Part shown: positions 36,120-45,226 of the stretch, piece after piece
Position numbering within the stretch: the first letter of the stretch is position 1
Layout: each line of letters opens with the position of its first letter
From: Sideroxydans sp. CL21
GTDB lineage: Bacteria; Pseudomonadota; Gammaproteobacteria; Burkholderiales; Gallionellaceae
Assembly: GCF_902459525.1 (NCBI RefSeq)
Contig: NZ_LR699166.1
Coordinates: 2,368,501-2,432,500 of the forward strand
Direction of reading: 5' to 3'
Length of the DNA stretch: 64,000 nt
Translations under genes and position numbers: made by a program
The notes under the pieces: generated by a model
Database searches by the model: none
Told to the model about the DNA's origin: nothing
Seen by the model: the letters and a program-made list of their open reading frames with translations, nothing else

Positions 36120-37145
36120 CTAGGATGCGACTACCAGTTGCGGCTCTTCATACAGCGACTTGATCACGACCTTGCGAATCTCCGGGCGGTCGGGGATCTG
36201 GAACAGCACCGGCGTCAGCATCTCCTCGAAGATCCCCCTCAGACTGCGGGCACCCACTTTGTACTCGAACGCCATTTCGGCGATCTGCAGGAAAGCCGCG
36301 TGCTCGATTTCCAGTTCGACACCCTCTTCCCTGAGCGTTTCGCAAAACTGGTTATAGATCGAATTGCGCGGCTCGATCATGATCTTCACCAGTAGTTCCT
36401 TGGACAGGTTCTGGAGGTTGGCGACGACAGGCAGACGCCCGGCAAACTCCGGTATCAGCCCGAACTTGAACAGATCGTTCGGCTTCACGCGCGAATTCAA
36501 TCGATCGAGGACTTTTTGATTCTCGCCGCCGTCGACGGAAATGAAACCGAATGCGTGGCTCGTTGCGGTGATGCTCTCCAGACCGACGAAAGCGCCCGCG
36601 CAAATGAAAAGAATATTCATCGTGTCGAGCGTCTGCGCGCTGCCCAGTCTGACCGAGGCTCCTTCCATGATCTTCAAGAGTGCGTGCTGCACCCGCTCTC
36701 CCGACGTGCCGCGTTGCTCGCCTTCGGAAGTTTTCAGCTTGTCGATCTCGTCGATAAAGACAATGCCGCGCTCGGCCATGGCGATATCCCCGTCCGCCTT
36801 TTCCAGCAGGCGCTGCAGCAGCGCCTCGATCTCTTCGTTGACATATTTGGATTGCGCCAGCGAAGTGGCATTGGCCGTGACGAAAGGTACCCGTGCGATG
36901 CGGGACAGGGTTTCGCAAAGCAGCGTCTTGCCGGTTCCCGTCGGCCCGATCAACAGGATATTGCTCTTGGCGATCTCAACGCTCCCCGGTTGCCGTTTTC
37001 CGAACCTGCGGTTATGCGAATACAAGGCCACGGACAGCACCTTCTTCGCATCTTCCTGCCCGACAACATACTGATTCAGATAATCGGCAATTGCACTGGG
37101 GGTCAGTTTCCTTGCTGTCGCTTGCTGCCCGTTTGAATCATCCAT
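36120..37145 (-). CDS. ClpX-like AAA+ unfoldase lacking the zinc-binding domain
   Basis: A 341-residue AAA+ protein related to ClpX from its AAA core onward (ClpX is about 420 residues). Walker A is GPTGTGKT (67-74), Walker B IVFIDEID (128-135); LIPEFAGRLPV and GARSLRGIFEE (sensor 2) are ClpX signatures. The N-terminal four-cysteine zinc domain is absent. The pore loop reads SKYVNEE instead of GYVGEDV, and the ClpP-docking IGF tripeptide region reads AFGF. So it is a ClpX paralogue with a modified pore and possibly altered protease binding. GAGGAAG precedes the ATG at 37145. No clpP is nearby. Confidence 0.85.
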   Translation of the reverse strand: MDDSNGQQATARKLTPSAIADYLNQYVVGQEDAKKVLSVALYSHNRRFGKRQPGSVEIAKSNILLIGPTGTGKTLLCETLSRIARVPFVTANATSLAQSKYVNEEIEALLQRLLEKADGDIAMAERGIVFIDEIDKLKTSEGEQRGTSGERVQHALLKIMEGASVRLGSAQTLDTMNILFICAGAFVGLESITATSHAFGFISVDGGENQKVLDRLNSRVKPNDLFKFGLIPEFAGRLPVVANLQNLSKELLVKIMIEPRNSIYNQFCETLREEGVELEIEHAAFLQIAEMAFEYKVGARSLRGIFEEMLTPVLFQIPDRPEIRKVVIKSLYEEPQLVVAS

Positions 37146-37197
37146 ACCATTCTTCCTCTTCGATCTGGCGCAAACTTCATCGCGATGTCCTGGCACT

Positions 37198-38796
37198 CTA
37201 CCCTGATGCCCGACTTGTCAGCAAATCCTGAAGCCTGCCCCAGGCTTCCGTATTCGCTGTGCTGCCGGGAAGCTCTTCGGTGGTAAAACTCGCAGCATAT
37301 GCGAATTCAAGCCCGGACAACGGTTCTTGCGCTGTTCCCAGTTTTTCCAGCACGGTCACATCTGCTTCCGAAGCATCATTGCGCCGCTGCCGGATACGTT
37401 CACGCAAGGTGTGATCTTTGGCCTGCAACGTGGCAATGGCGAATGGCACCGACAAACTTTGTGCGAGCCGGCGGAACATTTTGCGTTCCTCCTGTTTGAG
37501 GAAAGCCGCATCCACGATCACGGGGAATCCTGCTGCCAATAGTTCGTTTGCCAGTTCGTGCAGGCGCGCATACGTTGCGATGGTCGCCTCCGGATCGTAG
37601 ATGTCTCCGACACGCGGGCCGCTGCTTTCGAGCGCATTCAGACCAAAAAGACGCTTGCGTTCGACATCCGAACGAATGCGTATGGCCCCCATCTGCTGCA
37701 GTGCAAACTGGGAGAACGTCGTCTTGCCAGAACCGGGCAGGCCGTGCGTAATGATCAACACGGGACGGTGTCTGCCCAGGAATTGCCGCCCCAGCGCCAG
37801 ATAACCGCGACACATCGCCAACTCATTCGATCTTGCGCGTCCGGATATTCCGCTTTGGCCGGCCCGAATGGCACAAACCTTGGCGCGCACGGTCGAGCGA
37901 TAGGCAAGATAGAAGTGCAGCACGCCGGCGCCCGCGTAATCGCCGCTAGCCTCCAGACACGCATTCAGCAGACGCCATGCATATTCGGGATGGCCTCGGT
38001 GCAGAAGATCCATCACCGTGAACGAGACCTCATCCATCACGTCTATCCAGCGCAAAGAGGGATTGAACTCGATACAGTCAAATAGAAAGGGAATATCTCC
38101 GTCAAGTACGATGTTACCCAGATGCAGATCGCCATGGCATTCGCGCACAAAACCCAGTGTGCGGCGTTGCTCAAACCTTTCTTTGCATGCGGCGAACTCG
38201 GCATCGGTGGCGGCATCCAGCTCGGCGATAACCGCCCTGTCTGTCTCTTCTGTCAGGTACTCGCGCAGCTGCTCAAAGTTTTGCCTCGCTGCCGCACCGA
38301 TCGATGCGGCGGTCCCGAACCCCGAACCCGCATCCGCTGCGGGCAGGCCGGCATGAAAACGGGCGATGACGGCGGCAAGATTGTCGATGTGCTGCGGCGT
38401 CACCTTGCCATGCACCAGCAAGCCGTCCATCAGGTTTTCAGGGGCAAAGCGGCGCATCCTGACAGCATATTCGATCGCGGGTTGCGTACCTAGCTCCGGG
38501 TTGTCCGGGCTACCCCCGACAGGAATGGTGTCTAGATAAATACCGGGAGCAGTGCGCCGGTTGAGCCTGATCTCTTCGTCGCAGCAAAACCGCCGCGATT
38601 CCAGTGTCGAGTAATCCAGAAATCCGAGATCGAGCGCCTTCTTGATCTTGTATGCAAAACTCCCAACCAGCAGCACCCATGAGATATGCGTCTCGATCAG
38701 TTGAACGGATGACTGGGTCGTTGGATAGCGGCTCGGATCGCGCAATGCTGCGATGAGTTTTTGCTGGATCGTGTAACTGCTTTGGGGAGCGCTCAT
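37198..38796 (-). CDS. aminoglycoside-phosphotransferase-like / P-loop kinase fusion protein
   Basis: A 532-residue two-domain protein. The N-terminal part (about 1-335) is an APH-like kinase fold, with ECHGDLHLGNIVLDG (HGDLHxxN catalytic loop) and FLFDCIEF (metal-binding DxxE). The C-terminal part (about 340-510) is a P-loop kinase with Walker A HGLPGSGKTTFSQFAL. This combined architecture is widespread in proteobacteria, usually annotated as a bifunctional aminoglycoside phosphotransferase/ATP-binding protein; an actual antibiotic-resistance role is not supported. I chose the start before MSAPQSSYTIQQKL. Confidence 0.88.
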   Translation of the reverse strand: MSAPQSSYTIQQKLIAALRDPSRYPTTQSSVQLIETHISWVLLVGSFAYKIKKALDLGFLDYSTLESRRFCCDEEIRLNRRTAPGIYLDTIPVGGSPDNPELGTQPAIEYAVRMRRFAPENLMDGLLVHGKVTPQHIDNLAAVIARFHAGLPAADAGSGFGTAASIGAAARQNFEQLREYLTEETDRAVIAELDAATDAEFAACKERFEQRRTLGFVRECHGDLHLGNIVLDGDIPFLFDCIEFNPSLRWIDVMDEVSFTVMDLLHRGHPEYAWRLLNACLEASGDYAGAGVLHFYLAYRSTVRAKVCAIRAGQSGISGRARSNELAMCRGYLALGRQFLGRHRPVLIITHGLPGSGKTTFSQFALQQMGAIRIRSDVERKRLFGLNALESSGPRVGDIYDPEATIATYARLHELANELLAAGFPVIVDAAFLKQEERKMFRRLAQSLSVPFAIATLQAKDHTLRERIRQRRNDASEADVTVLEKLGTAQEPLSGLEFAYAASFTTEELPGSTANTEAWGRLQDLLTSRASG

Positions 38797-38904
38797 GGGC
38801 TTTGCATTCCGTCGAAACTGCCGGGACCGATACGCCCATCTTACCAAAGGCAATCTCCCCCCAAGCAGATAACGTTGCCTGTCCCGTTGCTGCAGGAACA
38901 GGCT

Positions 38905-40209
38905 CTATCTGTTCAGTTCAAACAGCGCGATGGACTCCACGTGCGAAGTCTGCGGGAACATGTTCATCACGCCGGCCGCTTTCAGCGTGTAGCCCTTTGC
39001 ATGCACCAGCACCTCGGCATCGCGCGCCAGCGTAGAGGGACTGCAGGAGACATACACAATACGTTGAGGCGCGATCTCCGGCGTGATGGACCTCATGAGC
39101 TCGATGGCTCCGTCGCGCGGCGGATCAACCAGCCATTTATCAAAGCCGCCCAACTGGGCCAGCAGGGCTTCATTCATCTCGAACAGGTTCATAGCGCGGT
39201 ATTCGGTATTGCCCGTCAAACCGTTGTATTCGGCATTCTGTCTGGCGCGTTTCACCAGTGCGTCGCTGCCTTCGATACCCAGCACCCGCGCCCCGCTTCT
39301 GGCGATGGGCAATGTAAAGTTGCCCAAACCACAGAAGAAATCGGCGATGCGTTCACCCGCTTGCGGCTTCAACAAACGCATGGCACGGCTGACCATCAAA
39401 CGATTCATGTCGCTATTCACCTGGGTGAATTCGGTCGGTGCGAACGGCATGGTGACTGCGAATTCAGGCAGGCTATAGCTTAGCTGGGGTGCATCCAGCG
39501 GGTAGAACGGAACGACGGTTTCCGGTCCTTTGGTCTGCGTCCAGAACTGCACATGATGCGTATCGGCGAATTCCCTGATCAGGGCTTCATCCGACGGCGT
39601 GAGCGCGGCGAGGATGCGCAGCACCAGCACGTCCACATGCTCCCCTACCGCCACTTCGATCTGTGGAAGAATGTCGCGCGCAGTGAATTTCTCGTTCAGC
39701 TCACCCAGTAGCGGCAGCAGGCCGGCGATCTTGGGCGTCAGTATCTCGCAATGTTGCATGTCCGCCACGTATTTGCCGTTCTGCTCGCGGAAGCCCACCA
39801 GCGTCTTGTTCTTTTTCAACACATGGCGCACCGACAATCGCGCACGCTGGCGATAGGCCCAGGAAAAACCGTAAATCGGCGCCAATACGACTTCGGGTTT
39901 GACCTTGCCGATGCGTTGCAAATTGTCTTCCAGCACGCGCTGTTTGACGGCGACTTGTGCACGCGGATCCAGATGCTGCATGGAACACCCGCCGCAGACA
40001 CCAAACACAGGGCACTTCGGCTGCACGCGCATGAACGACTGTTTCAGGATCTGCTCGACCTTGGCCTGTTCATAGTTGTTCTTTTTGCGGTACGAGGAAT
40101 AGGTCACGCGCTCGCCGGTCAGCGCACCCTCGATGAAGATGACCTTGCCGTCGGCATGCGCGATGCCGCGACCTTCGTGGTCGAGGGATTCAATGATGAC
40201 TGGGTTCAT
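38905..40209 (-). CDS. rlmD: 23S rRNA (uracil-1939-C5)-methyltransferase RlmD
   Basis: A 434-residue TrmA/RlmD-family enzyme. A TRAM domain occupies residues 1-60; [15 protein letters not shown] together with a later cysteine forms the 4Fe-4S site; [15 protein letters not shown] is the SAM-binding motif; and [11 protein letters not shown] carries the catalytic cysteine. The enzyme methylates U1939 of 23S rRNA. It is followed, in the reading direction, by the APH/P-loop fusion gene about 110 bp away. The palindromic element at 40226-40440 lies immediately upstream of its ATG, so its promoter is either inside or overlapping that element. Confidence 0.95.
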   Translation of the reverse strand: MNPVIIESLDHEGRGIAHADGKVIFIEGALTGERVTYSSYRKKNNYEQAKVEQILKQSFMRVQPKCPVFGVCGGCSMQHLDPRAQVAVKQRVLEDNLQRIGKVKPEVVLAPIYGFSWAYRQRARLSVRHVLKKNKTLVGFREQNGKYVADMQHCEILTPKIAGLLPLLGELNEKFTARDILPQIEVAVGEHVDVLVLRILAALTPSDEALIREFADTHHVQFWTQTKGPETVVPFYPLDAPQLSYSLPEFAVTMPFAPTEFTQVNSDMNRLMVSRAMRLLKPQAGERIADFFCGLGNFTLPIARSGARVLGIEGSDALVKRARQNAEYNGLTGNTEYRAMNLFEMNEALLAQLGGFDKWLVDPPRDGAIELMRSITPEIAPQRIVYVSCSPSTLARDAEVLVHAKGYTLKAAGVMNMFPQTSHVESIALFELNR

Positions 40210-40225
40210 GCGGATGGGCGCCTTC

Positions 40226-40440
40226 TAATAATTCAAAGTTCTAAGTAAGACAAGGCGCGAGCAAAAAATTGCGACGCGGCATATGCGGTCATGACACGGT
40301 GCGGCGGAGCCGTCGGTGCGGGAATGATCGCAAGCGCCATCTCCCGCAAACGGCTGCTTCGCAGTAACGTGTCGATGGCGCATATGTAAGGAGTAATTTT
40401 TTGTAAGCAACGCAGTATTGCGACGAAATTTGGATTATTA
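40226..40440. mobile_element. 215-bp palindromic MITE-like element
   Basis: The ends are inverted repeats: TAATAATTCAAAGTTC on the left (40226-40241) and, read inverted, TAATAATCCAAATTTC on the right (40425-40440), 14 of 16 identical. The arms continue to match inward at CAAAAAATT (40262 and 40395), CATATGCG (40280 and 40379), GACACG (40293 and 40368) and further toward the centre, at nearly constant spacing. There is no open frame, so it is a non-autonomous element or a large regulatory palindrome. The right end supplies the stop codon of the exonuclease gene. Confidence 0.75.
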
Positions 40441-41232
40441 GAGGTGCCCGGATTTCTTTTCAGGCCATTGCGCGAGAAATTCTTTCCAGTGCGGTTCATC
40501 GGATTTGCCCAGAGTGGCGCGGATCAATTCGCATTCCTTTTCGTAGCGCGCCTTGGTGAATTGCCCGCGCATCAACTGGAAGCGAGCGAATACCAAATAC
40601 GTGTTCACCACATCAGTCTCGCAGTAGTTGCGTATCTCGGCCAGCTTGCCTTGCTGATACGCCTCCCATACCTTGCTGCCGTCCATCCCCAGCTTGCCCG
40701 GAAAACCGATCAGCTTCGCCAGTTCATCCAGCGGCGCGTTGGCGCGCCCGGTGTACATCGCCAGCAAGTCCATCAGATCGAGATGACGCGAGTGGTAGCG
40801 GCTGATGTAGTTGTTCCACTTGAAATCCTTGTCGTCCTCGCCCTGATCCCAGTAGCGCGGAGACTGGATGCCATGGATCAGCCCGCGATAGTGAAGCACC
40901 GGCAGATCGAAACCGCTGCCGTTCCACGAAATGATCTGCGGGGTGTATTTTTCGATGCCGTCGAAGAAACGCTGGATGATGCTGCCTTCGTCTTCGTCCA
41001 TCTCGCCCAGTGTCCACACCTTGAAGTTGTCGCCTTCGCGCAGGGCACAGGAGATAGCCGCGACGCGCTGCAGGTGATGCGGCAAAAAATCGCTGCCCGT
41101 CTTCTGGCGGCGCATCTGGAAGGCCATCTCCGCCACCTCGGCGTCGTTCACCGCACTGTCGAGCTCATACAGGGCACGCAGACCGGCGATGTCGGGAATG
41201 GTTTCGATGTCAAAAACTAAAGTCGGATTCAT
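40438..41232 (-). CDS. PolB-like 3'-5' exonuclease
   Basis: A 264-residue DEDD-type exonuclease. LVFDIETIPD is the ExoI motif with Asp and Glu ligands, IISWNGSGFDLPVLHYR is ExoII, and a Tyr/His-containing ExoIII region lies toward the C-terminus. The family (predicted 3'-5' exonuclease related to PolB proofreading domains) occurs as a stand-alone protein in many proteobacteria. The terminal sequence ends GHL, and the TAA stop lies within the end of the palindromic element at 40226-40440, so the original C-terminus may have been changed by insertion. Confidence 0.88.
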   Translation of the reverse strand: MNPTLVFDIETIPDIAGLRALYELDSAVNDAEVAEMAFQMRRQKTGSDFLPHHLQRVAAISCALREGDNFKVWTLGEMDEDEGSIIQRFFDGIEKYTPQIISWNGSGFDLPVLHYRGLIHGIQSPRYWDQGEDDKDFKWNNYISRYHSRHLDLMDLLAMYTGRANAPLDELAKLIGFPGKLGMDGSKVWEAYQQGKLAEIRNYCETDVVNTYLVFARFQLMRGQFTKARYEKECELIRATLGKSDEPHWKEFLAQWPEKKSGHL

Positions 41233-41306
41233 GGTGGGAGTGCGAATTGCGAACGGGGTGCGATTTTAGCAAACCCTGCCCCTTATCCGCCCGTGAATTA
41301 GCCGGA

Positions 41307-41903
41307 CTACTTGTATTTGCGGATCAACCCCACCAGCACGCCGAATATCTCCAGTGTCCCCTGCGGGCGTATCACCGGATACGCCGGGTTGGCCGGACGT
41401 AGGATATATTGGCCGCGTTCCTTGTCCAGTGTCTTCAGCGTGAATTCGTTGTCCACGATGGCCACCACGATATCGCCGATATTGGCGAGGTTGCGCTTTT
41501 CCACCACGGCGATGTCGCCCTCGCGGATGCCTGCGTCGATCATGGAATCACCTTTAACCGGGATCATTGTGGTCGTGGAAGGCTTATCGATCAACATCTC
41601 GTCGATGACAAAATAGTCGCCCTGCGTCTCGCTCACCGCGACAGGCATGCCGGCCTGCACGGCGGATTCGGCAAAAGGCCGGGCAAAGAACTGGCGACTG
41701 GGTATCCACATCCCGTCCGGCGTACGCTCGACGAATCCGGCCTTCTCCAGCCTGTCCAGGATGGCCTTCACCCAGGACTTGGAGGCGATGCCGAACACAT
41801 CGCATAGCGCCGCATAGGAAGGTATGCTCTTCCAGTCAGCATAGTAATCCTGCAACTTGCCCAGATACTCCGCATCTCTGGCGCTGGGGTCGGAATCAGT
41901 CAT
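41307..41903 (-). CDS. LexA-like SOS-type repressor
   Basis: A 198-residue protein with an N-terminal winged helix DNA-binding domain (about 10-66, PSYAALCDVFGIASKSWVKAIL) and a C-terminal S24 peptidase domain. The self-cleavage site is Ala84-Gly85 (AVQAGMPVAV), the catalytic Ser is 120 in KGDSMIDAGI and the Lys is 157 in NEFTLKTLD. So RecA-stimulated autocleavage is likely. The recognition helix differs from that of E. coli LexA. Two GAAC-N4-GTTC palindromes overlap its promoter, consistent with autoregulation. AGGAG precedes the ATG at 41903. Confidence 0.88.
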   Translation of the reverse strand: MTDSDPSARDAEYLGKLQDYYADWKSIPSYAALCDVFGIASKSWVKAILDRLEKAGFVERTPDGMWIPSRQFFARPFAESAVQAGMPVAVSETQGDYFVIDEMLIDKPSTTTMIPVKGDSMIDAGIREGDIAVVEKRNLANIGDIVVAIVDNEFTLKTLDKERGQYILRPANPAYPVIRPQGTLEIFGVLVGLIRKYK

Positions 41904-41917
41904 GATGTCTCCTATAC

Positions 41918-41931
41918 AGAACGAACGTTCT
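41918..41931. promoter_or_regulatory. LexA-like operator, proximal
   Basis: AGAACGAACGTTCT is a perfect 14-base palindrome located between the -10 element and the ribosome site of the repressor gene. Confidence 0.85.
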
Positions 41932-41934
41932 TGT

Positions 41935-41963
41935 ATCCTAAAGAACGAGCGTTCTGCTGTCAA
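41935..41963 (-). promoter_or_regulatory. promoter of the LexA-like gene
   Basis: On the minus strand TTGACA and TAGGAT are separated by 17 bases. The distal operator occupies the spacer and the proximal one lies just downstream. Confidence 0.8.
41942..41955. promoter_or_regulatory. LexA-like operator, distal
   Basis: AGAACGAGCGTTCT, a 14-base palindrome with one centre mismatch, between the -35 and -10 elements. Its form GAAC-N4-GTTC differs from the proteobacterial CTGT-N8-ACAG box and resembles the Gram-positive type. Confidence 0.85.
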
Positions 41964-42053
41964 TACACAAGGCACAAAAGAGTGCAGCGGAGAGTCGGGG
42001 TAGCCTTTGCCGCCCCCTTGCTAGAATGCCGCCACTATCCACGGAGACACATT

Positions 42054-42554
42054 TTGAAAAAGATCAGTCGACTGCTGCTCGCACCGCTCACATGGCTGAC
42101 CGCGATCATTTTTCTGATCGAGGAAGCGATCTGGGACTGGACGGCGGCATTCATGGCCAGACTGGGCGCGATGCTTCTGGTTCGGGCCATCGAAAAGCGC
42201 GTCGCCACGCTGCACCCGGGCTGGGCGCTGGTCACGTTCCTGCTGCCCAGCCTGATCCTGATACCCGCAAAACTCATCGGCCTGCATGCCATCGCCGCCG
42301 GACACTGGCTCATCGGCAGCACCGTGTTCGTGCTGGCGAAGCTGATGGGCATGGCGCTGTTCTCGCGCATTTTCAACCTCACCCGCCCGGCGCTGATGCA
42401 ACTCGGCTGGTTCGCGCGCTTGTATGCTTTCGTGATGCATTACCGCAACCGCATCCACGCCTATCTGGATAACTGGGCCGCGTATCAGCATATCAAGCAT
42501 CGCATTCTCGATGTGGTTGGTGCCTTCAAAGCGCGCTTCAAACGTAAACCCTGA
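42054..42554 (+). CDS. membrane protein of unknown function
   Basis: A 166-residue protein starting at TTG (42054) behind CGGAGAC. It has two or three hydrophobic segments (about 7-24, 60-78 and 88-108) and a long, basic, amphipathic C-terminal region (about 120-166, rich in Arg, Lys and His). No family is recognised. It faces away from the LexA-like gene across about 150 bp, but carries no copy of the operator adjacent to its own start other than the two at 41918-41955. Confidence 0.7.
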   Translation: MKKISRLLLAPLTWLTAIIFLIEEAIWDWTAAFMARLGAMLLVRAIEKRVATLHPGWALVTFLLPSLILIPAKLIGLHAIAAGHWLIGSTVFVLAKLMGMALFSRIFNLTRPALMQLGWFARLYAFVMHYRNRIHAYLDNWAAYQHIKHRILDVVGAFKARFKRKP

Positions 42555-42670
42555 AGAAACGCCAGAGGCACTTGAACCTTGAAATTTCTTCGCAACAGAT
42601 TCTGCCTAGCGTTCCCGAGATCAGCCGATCCGAGGCTTTGACGCTGTATTGCCTGAATACCTGGTGATCA

Positions 42671-43078
42671 TTATTTCCTGGCGACTTCTTTGCACTGGTA
42701 CTCACCATGCAGTCCTTGTGCGCCGATAAGCTCCAAAAAACCGGAAGCTGTATTTAAAGACCCTTTTGAAGATCTTGATGCGATCGGGTTAGCCGGTCCC
42801 GTATGACATATTTCCTGTTGCGTGGCAAAAGTCAAAAGTGGGCCACTTGCTTCGCAAATCTCGTAGCTGTAAGTCGAAAAAATATCGGATCCGGTAATTT
42901 TCAGTCGGCGCCCCTCAAAATGAAGAGTTGGGAACTCCCGATAAGGCACCATCCCATTATCGCTTTTGCCCGCACACTCATAATTCTTGTCGTGCGGAAT
43001 GGCATCGAACCCGGAAAGCAGGAAGATGGCAGCAAGAATTGCAACAAATAATATTCCCGGCGAGCGTAAGGGTTTCAT
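42671..43078 (-). CDS. small exported protein of unknown function
   Basis: A 135-residue protein with an N-terminal hydrophobic signal or anchor (about 8-25) and a mature part with four or more cysteines (YECAGKSD, YEICEAS, EICHTG, YQCKE), consistent with periplasmic disulfides. No family is recognised. It is divergent from the PepSY-like gene at 43310; the 231 bp between the two carry no gene I can support. Confidence 0.65.
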   Translation of the reverse strand: MKPLRSPGILFVAILAAIFLLSGFDAIPHDKNYECAGKSDNGMVPYREFPTLHFEGRRLKITGSDIFSTYSYEICEASGPLLTFATQQEICHTGPANPIASRSSKGSLNTASGFLELIGAQGLHGEYQCKEVARK

Positions 43079-43309
43079 ATTCAGGACAGAAGACTCATGA
43101 AGGATTTTGGCAGCTTACTCTAAAGCCGTCATCCAAATTTTACATTCGGGAACTATTCTGGGTGCCCGTTTGCAGACGCGGATAACGTGCGATCGAGTTC
43201 ATGCTCCACGGAACTATTTTTCAGGATGACACTCGTATCAACCCGAATGGCTTATACGTTGTGGTTCTCCAGGTCTGGCAGGTATGGGATTTTTTATGGA
43301 AGGAAGACG

Positions 43310-43615
43310 ATGGGATTTCTCAAGATATTTCCTGCAGCAGCAGGCATCATTGCCTTGACTGCTACAGTCAGTTTTGCACGCGATCTGAGGGAATGTGAAG
43401 AGGGCGATTTTTGCAGAACGATGATTGCAAATCGAGATTCAAGCAATGATGCCGAAGGCGCATCCAATGAACAATTTCCCGTTTCGACCGATAAAGAAAG
43501 CGGAAGTGTTTACCATGTCGAAATTACCCGCGGCTTGAATACATGGCGGGTCTGCGTCGATGCCTACACTGGAAAAATTCTGGACAAGCGCGACGGCTAC
43601 TCATTACCTGCTTGA
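43310..43615 (+). CDS. periplasmic PepSY-like protein
   Basis: A 101-residue protein with a signal peptide (1-22, ending VSFA) and a C-terminal PepSY-like half: YHVEITRGLNTWRVCVDAYTGKILDKRD. Single PepSY proteins of this size are common in the proteobacterial periplasm and are thought to bind or inhibit proteases. Three cysteines are present (ECEEGDFC and RVCVD). GGAAGGAAG precedes the ATG at 43310; upstream in-frame codons are not needed. Confidence 0.75.
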   Translation: MGFLKIFPAAAGIIALTATVSFARDLRECEEGDFCRTMIANRDSSNDAEGASNEQFPVSTDKESGSVYHVEITRGLNTWRVCVDAYTGKILDKRDGYSLPA

Positions 43616-43769
43616 GAAATATTTTTGAATGTTCCTGTCATCTGAAATGGATGAAAAATAAGCCAGAGTGGATAAATTCAACAATAGCTGGTCTTGACTG
43701 GCAAACGGTCTTTACCCGTGACCCTAAGCTATAAATTACGGTACGATTTACTAATCCGTTACTTTTGCA

Positions 43770-44597
43770 TTGAAAATTATGCCAGCCTTCCAAGCCCTCG
43801 CAACCATTCTGATCGGTTTGTCATTGGGGGTACTGAACGGCTGTACGACCACCACCGCCAGTGGCGCGGTAGGTGCCGACCGTCCGCAGCTGATGCTTAT
43901 TTCTTCTGACAAACTCGATCAGATGGCTGCACAAAGTTATGCCAAACTGACCTCAGATGCTGTCAGCAAAGGCAAGCTGAATGAAGACCATGCAATGCTC
44001 CAACGCGTTCGTGCTGTGGCCGCGCGCATCGAGCCACAGACAGCAGTGTTTCGCCAGGACGCGCCAGGCTGGAAATGGGAGGTGAATGTCATCACCAGCA
44101 GCGAGCTCAATGCGTTCTGCATGCCGGGCGGCAAGATCATGTTCTATTCCGGGTTGATCAACACGCTCCACCTCAGCGACGACGAGATCGCCATCGTGAT
44201 GGGACATGAGATTTCGCATGCCTTGCGTGAACACTCGCGTGAACAGGTATCGCAGGCGATCGCTGCCCAAACCGCGATTGGAATCGGCACGGCTTTGCTT
44301 GGCTTCGGCGGAGGATCTGCGGATCTGGCATCTGCCGGATACGATAAATTCATCGCAACCAAGTTCAGCCGCACCGACGAGAGCGAGGCCGACAGAATCG
44401 GCCTCGAGCTGGCCGCACGCGCCGGGTATGATCCACGCGCCGGGGTCAGCCTGTGGCAGAAGATGATACAGGCCAGCAAAGGTGGCGGGCGGCCTCCGGA
44501 ATTTCTCAGCACACACCCGGCTGAAGAGAACCGCATCCAGCAAATCCAGGCTTTGCTGCCGACCGTCATGCCGCTATATGAAGACGCGCATCACTGA
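43770..44597 (+). CDS. M48-family metalloprotease lipoprotein
   Basis: A 275-residue zinc metalloprotease with a lipoprotein signal (VLNGCTT, Cys25 from the TTG start) and the zinc motif HEISH in IVMGHEISHALREHSREQ; the third ligand is probably the glutamate in DESEADRIGLELAARAGYD. It resembles the outer-membrane M48 lipoproteins (LoiP/YcaL type) that act in envelope quality control. The TTG at 43770 or the ATG at 43779 could be the start; either keeps the lipobox. Confidence 0.9.
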   Translation: MKIMPAFQALATILIGLSLGVLNGCTTTTASGAVGADRPQLMLISSDKLDQMAAQSYAKLTSDAVSKGKLNEDHAMLQRVRAVAARIEPQTAVFRQDAPGWKWEVNVITSSELNAFCMPGGKIMFYSGLINTLHLSDDEIAIVMGHEISHALREHSREQVSQAIAAQTAIGIGTALLGFGGGSADLASAGYDKFIATKFSRTDESEADRIGLELAARAGYDPRAGVSLWQKMIQASKGGGRPPEFLSTHPAEENRIQQIQALLPTVMPLYEDAHH

Positions 44598-44677
44598 TCG
44601 AGGAAAATTCACATCAAGTCTGCATTGAATTGCCAAGAAGGGCACTGAATACTATCTTCGTCGCAATTCTTGATACG

Positions 44678-45226
44678 TCAGAACCAGATTTCCGGATAGC
44701 GCCTTGACTCGGGAACGTTGTTAACCAGCACTGCCACCAGCAACATAATCAGGGGGCCCAAGGTGGCGGGTATCAATACATACCAGTATCCCAATTTGTG
44801 AATCGCCGGGGATCCCATTACCGCGATCAGGCTTGTGGCCGCTCCTGGCGGATGCAGCGTTTTGGTGGCATGCATAATCGCGATGGCAGTAGCTACCCCC
44901 ATCGCTTCCGCGAGCCAGGGATAATGTTGAAACAGCTTCCAGCAAGTCACGCCAACGATGGCAGAGAGCACATGTCCTCCCACCAGATTGCGCGGCTGCG
45001 CCAGGGGACTGCGTATGGCGCCGTAAATAAGTACGGCGGAGGCACCGAAAGAACCTATCATTAAAGTCAGATCGGTTCCTTCAAAAAAGAAGTGATCCAC
45101 CCAAGCCACAGCCGACATACCCAGAAATGCACCGATCCAGGACCAGACGATTTCGGAGTTGCTGACGCGAGGCGGACTGCCCCGTGTAGAACCACTCATC
45201 TTTCGAAAGTATTCAGGGATATTCAA
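44678..45226 (-). CDS. HPP-family membrane protein
   Basis: A 182-residue protein with four to five membrane helices and the family motif HPPGAATSLIAVMGS, along with VGGHVLSAIVGV. Plant and cyanobacterial HPP relatives carry nitrite across membranes; the proteobacterial function is not established. Its start overlaps the stop of the CBS-domain gene by four bases. In many bacteria HPP and CBS domains are fused into one protein, so the split pair probably works as a complex. Confidence 0.9.
   Translation of the reverse strand: MNIPEYFRKMSGSTRGSPPRVSNSEIVWSWIGAFLGMSAVAWVDHFFFEGTDLTLMIGSFGASAVLIYGAIRSPLAQPRNLVGGHVLSAIVGVTCWKLFQHYPWLAEAMGVATAIAIMHATKTLHPPGAATSLIAVMGSPAIHKLGYWYVLIPATLGPLIMLLVAVLVNNVPESRRYPEIWF

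Noticed and set aside
37198-38796. Aminoglycoside resistance gene
   Set aside because: The APH-like domain is fused to a P-loop kinase in a widespread architecture without established antibiotic activity.
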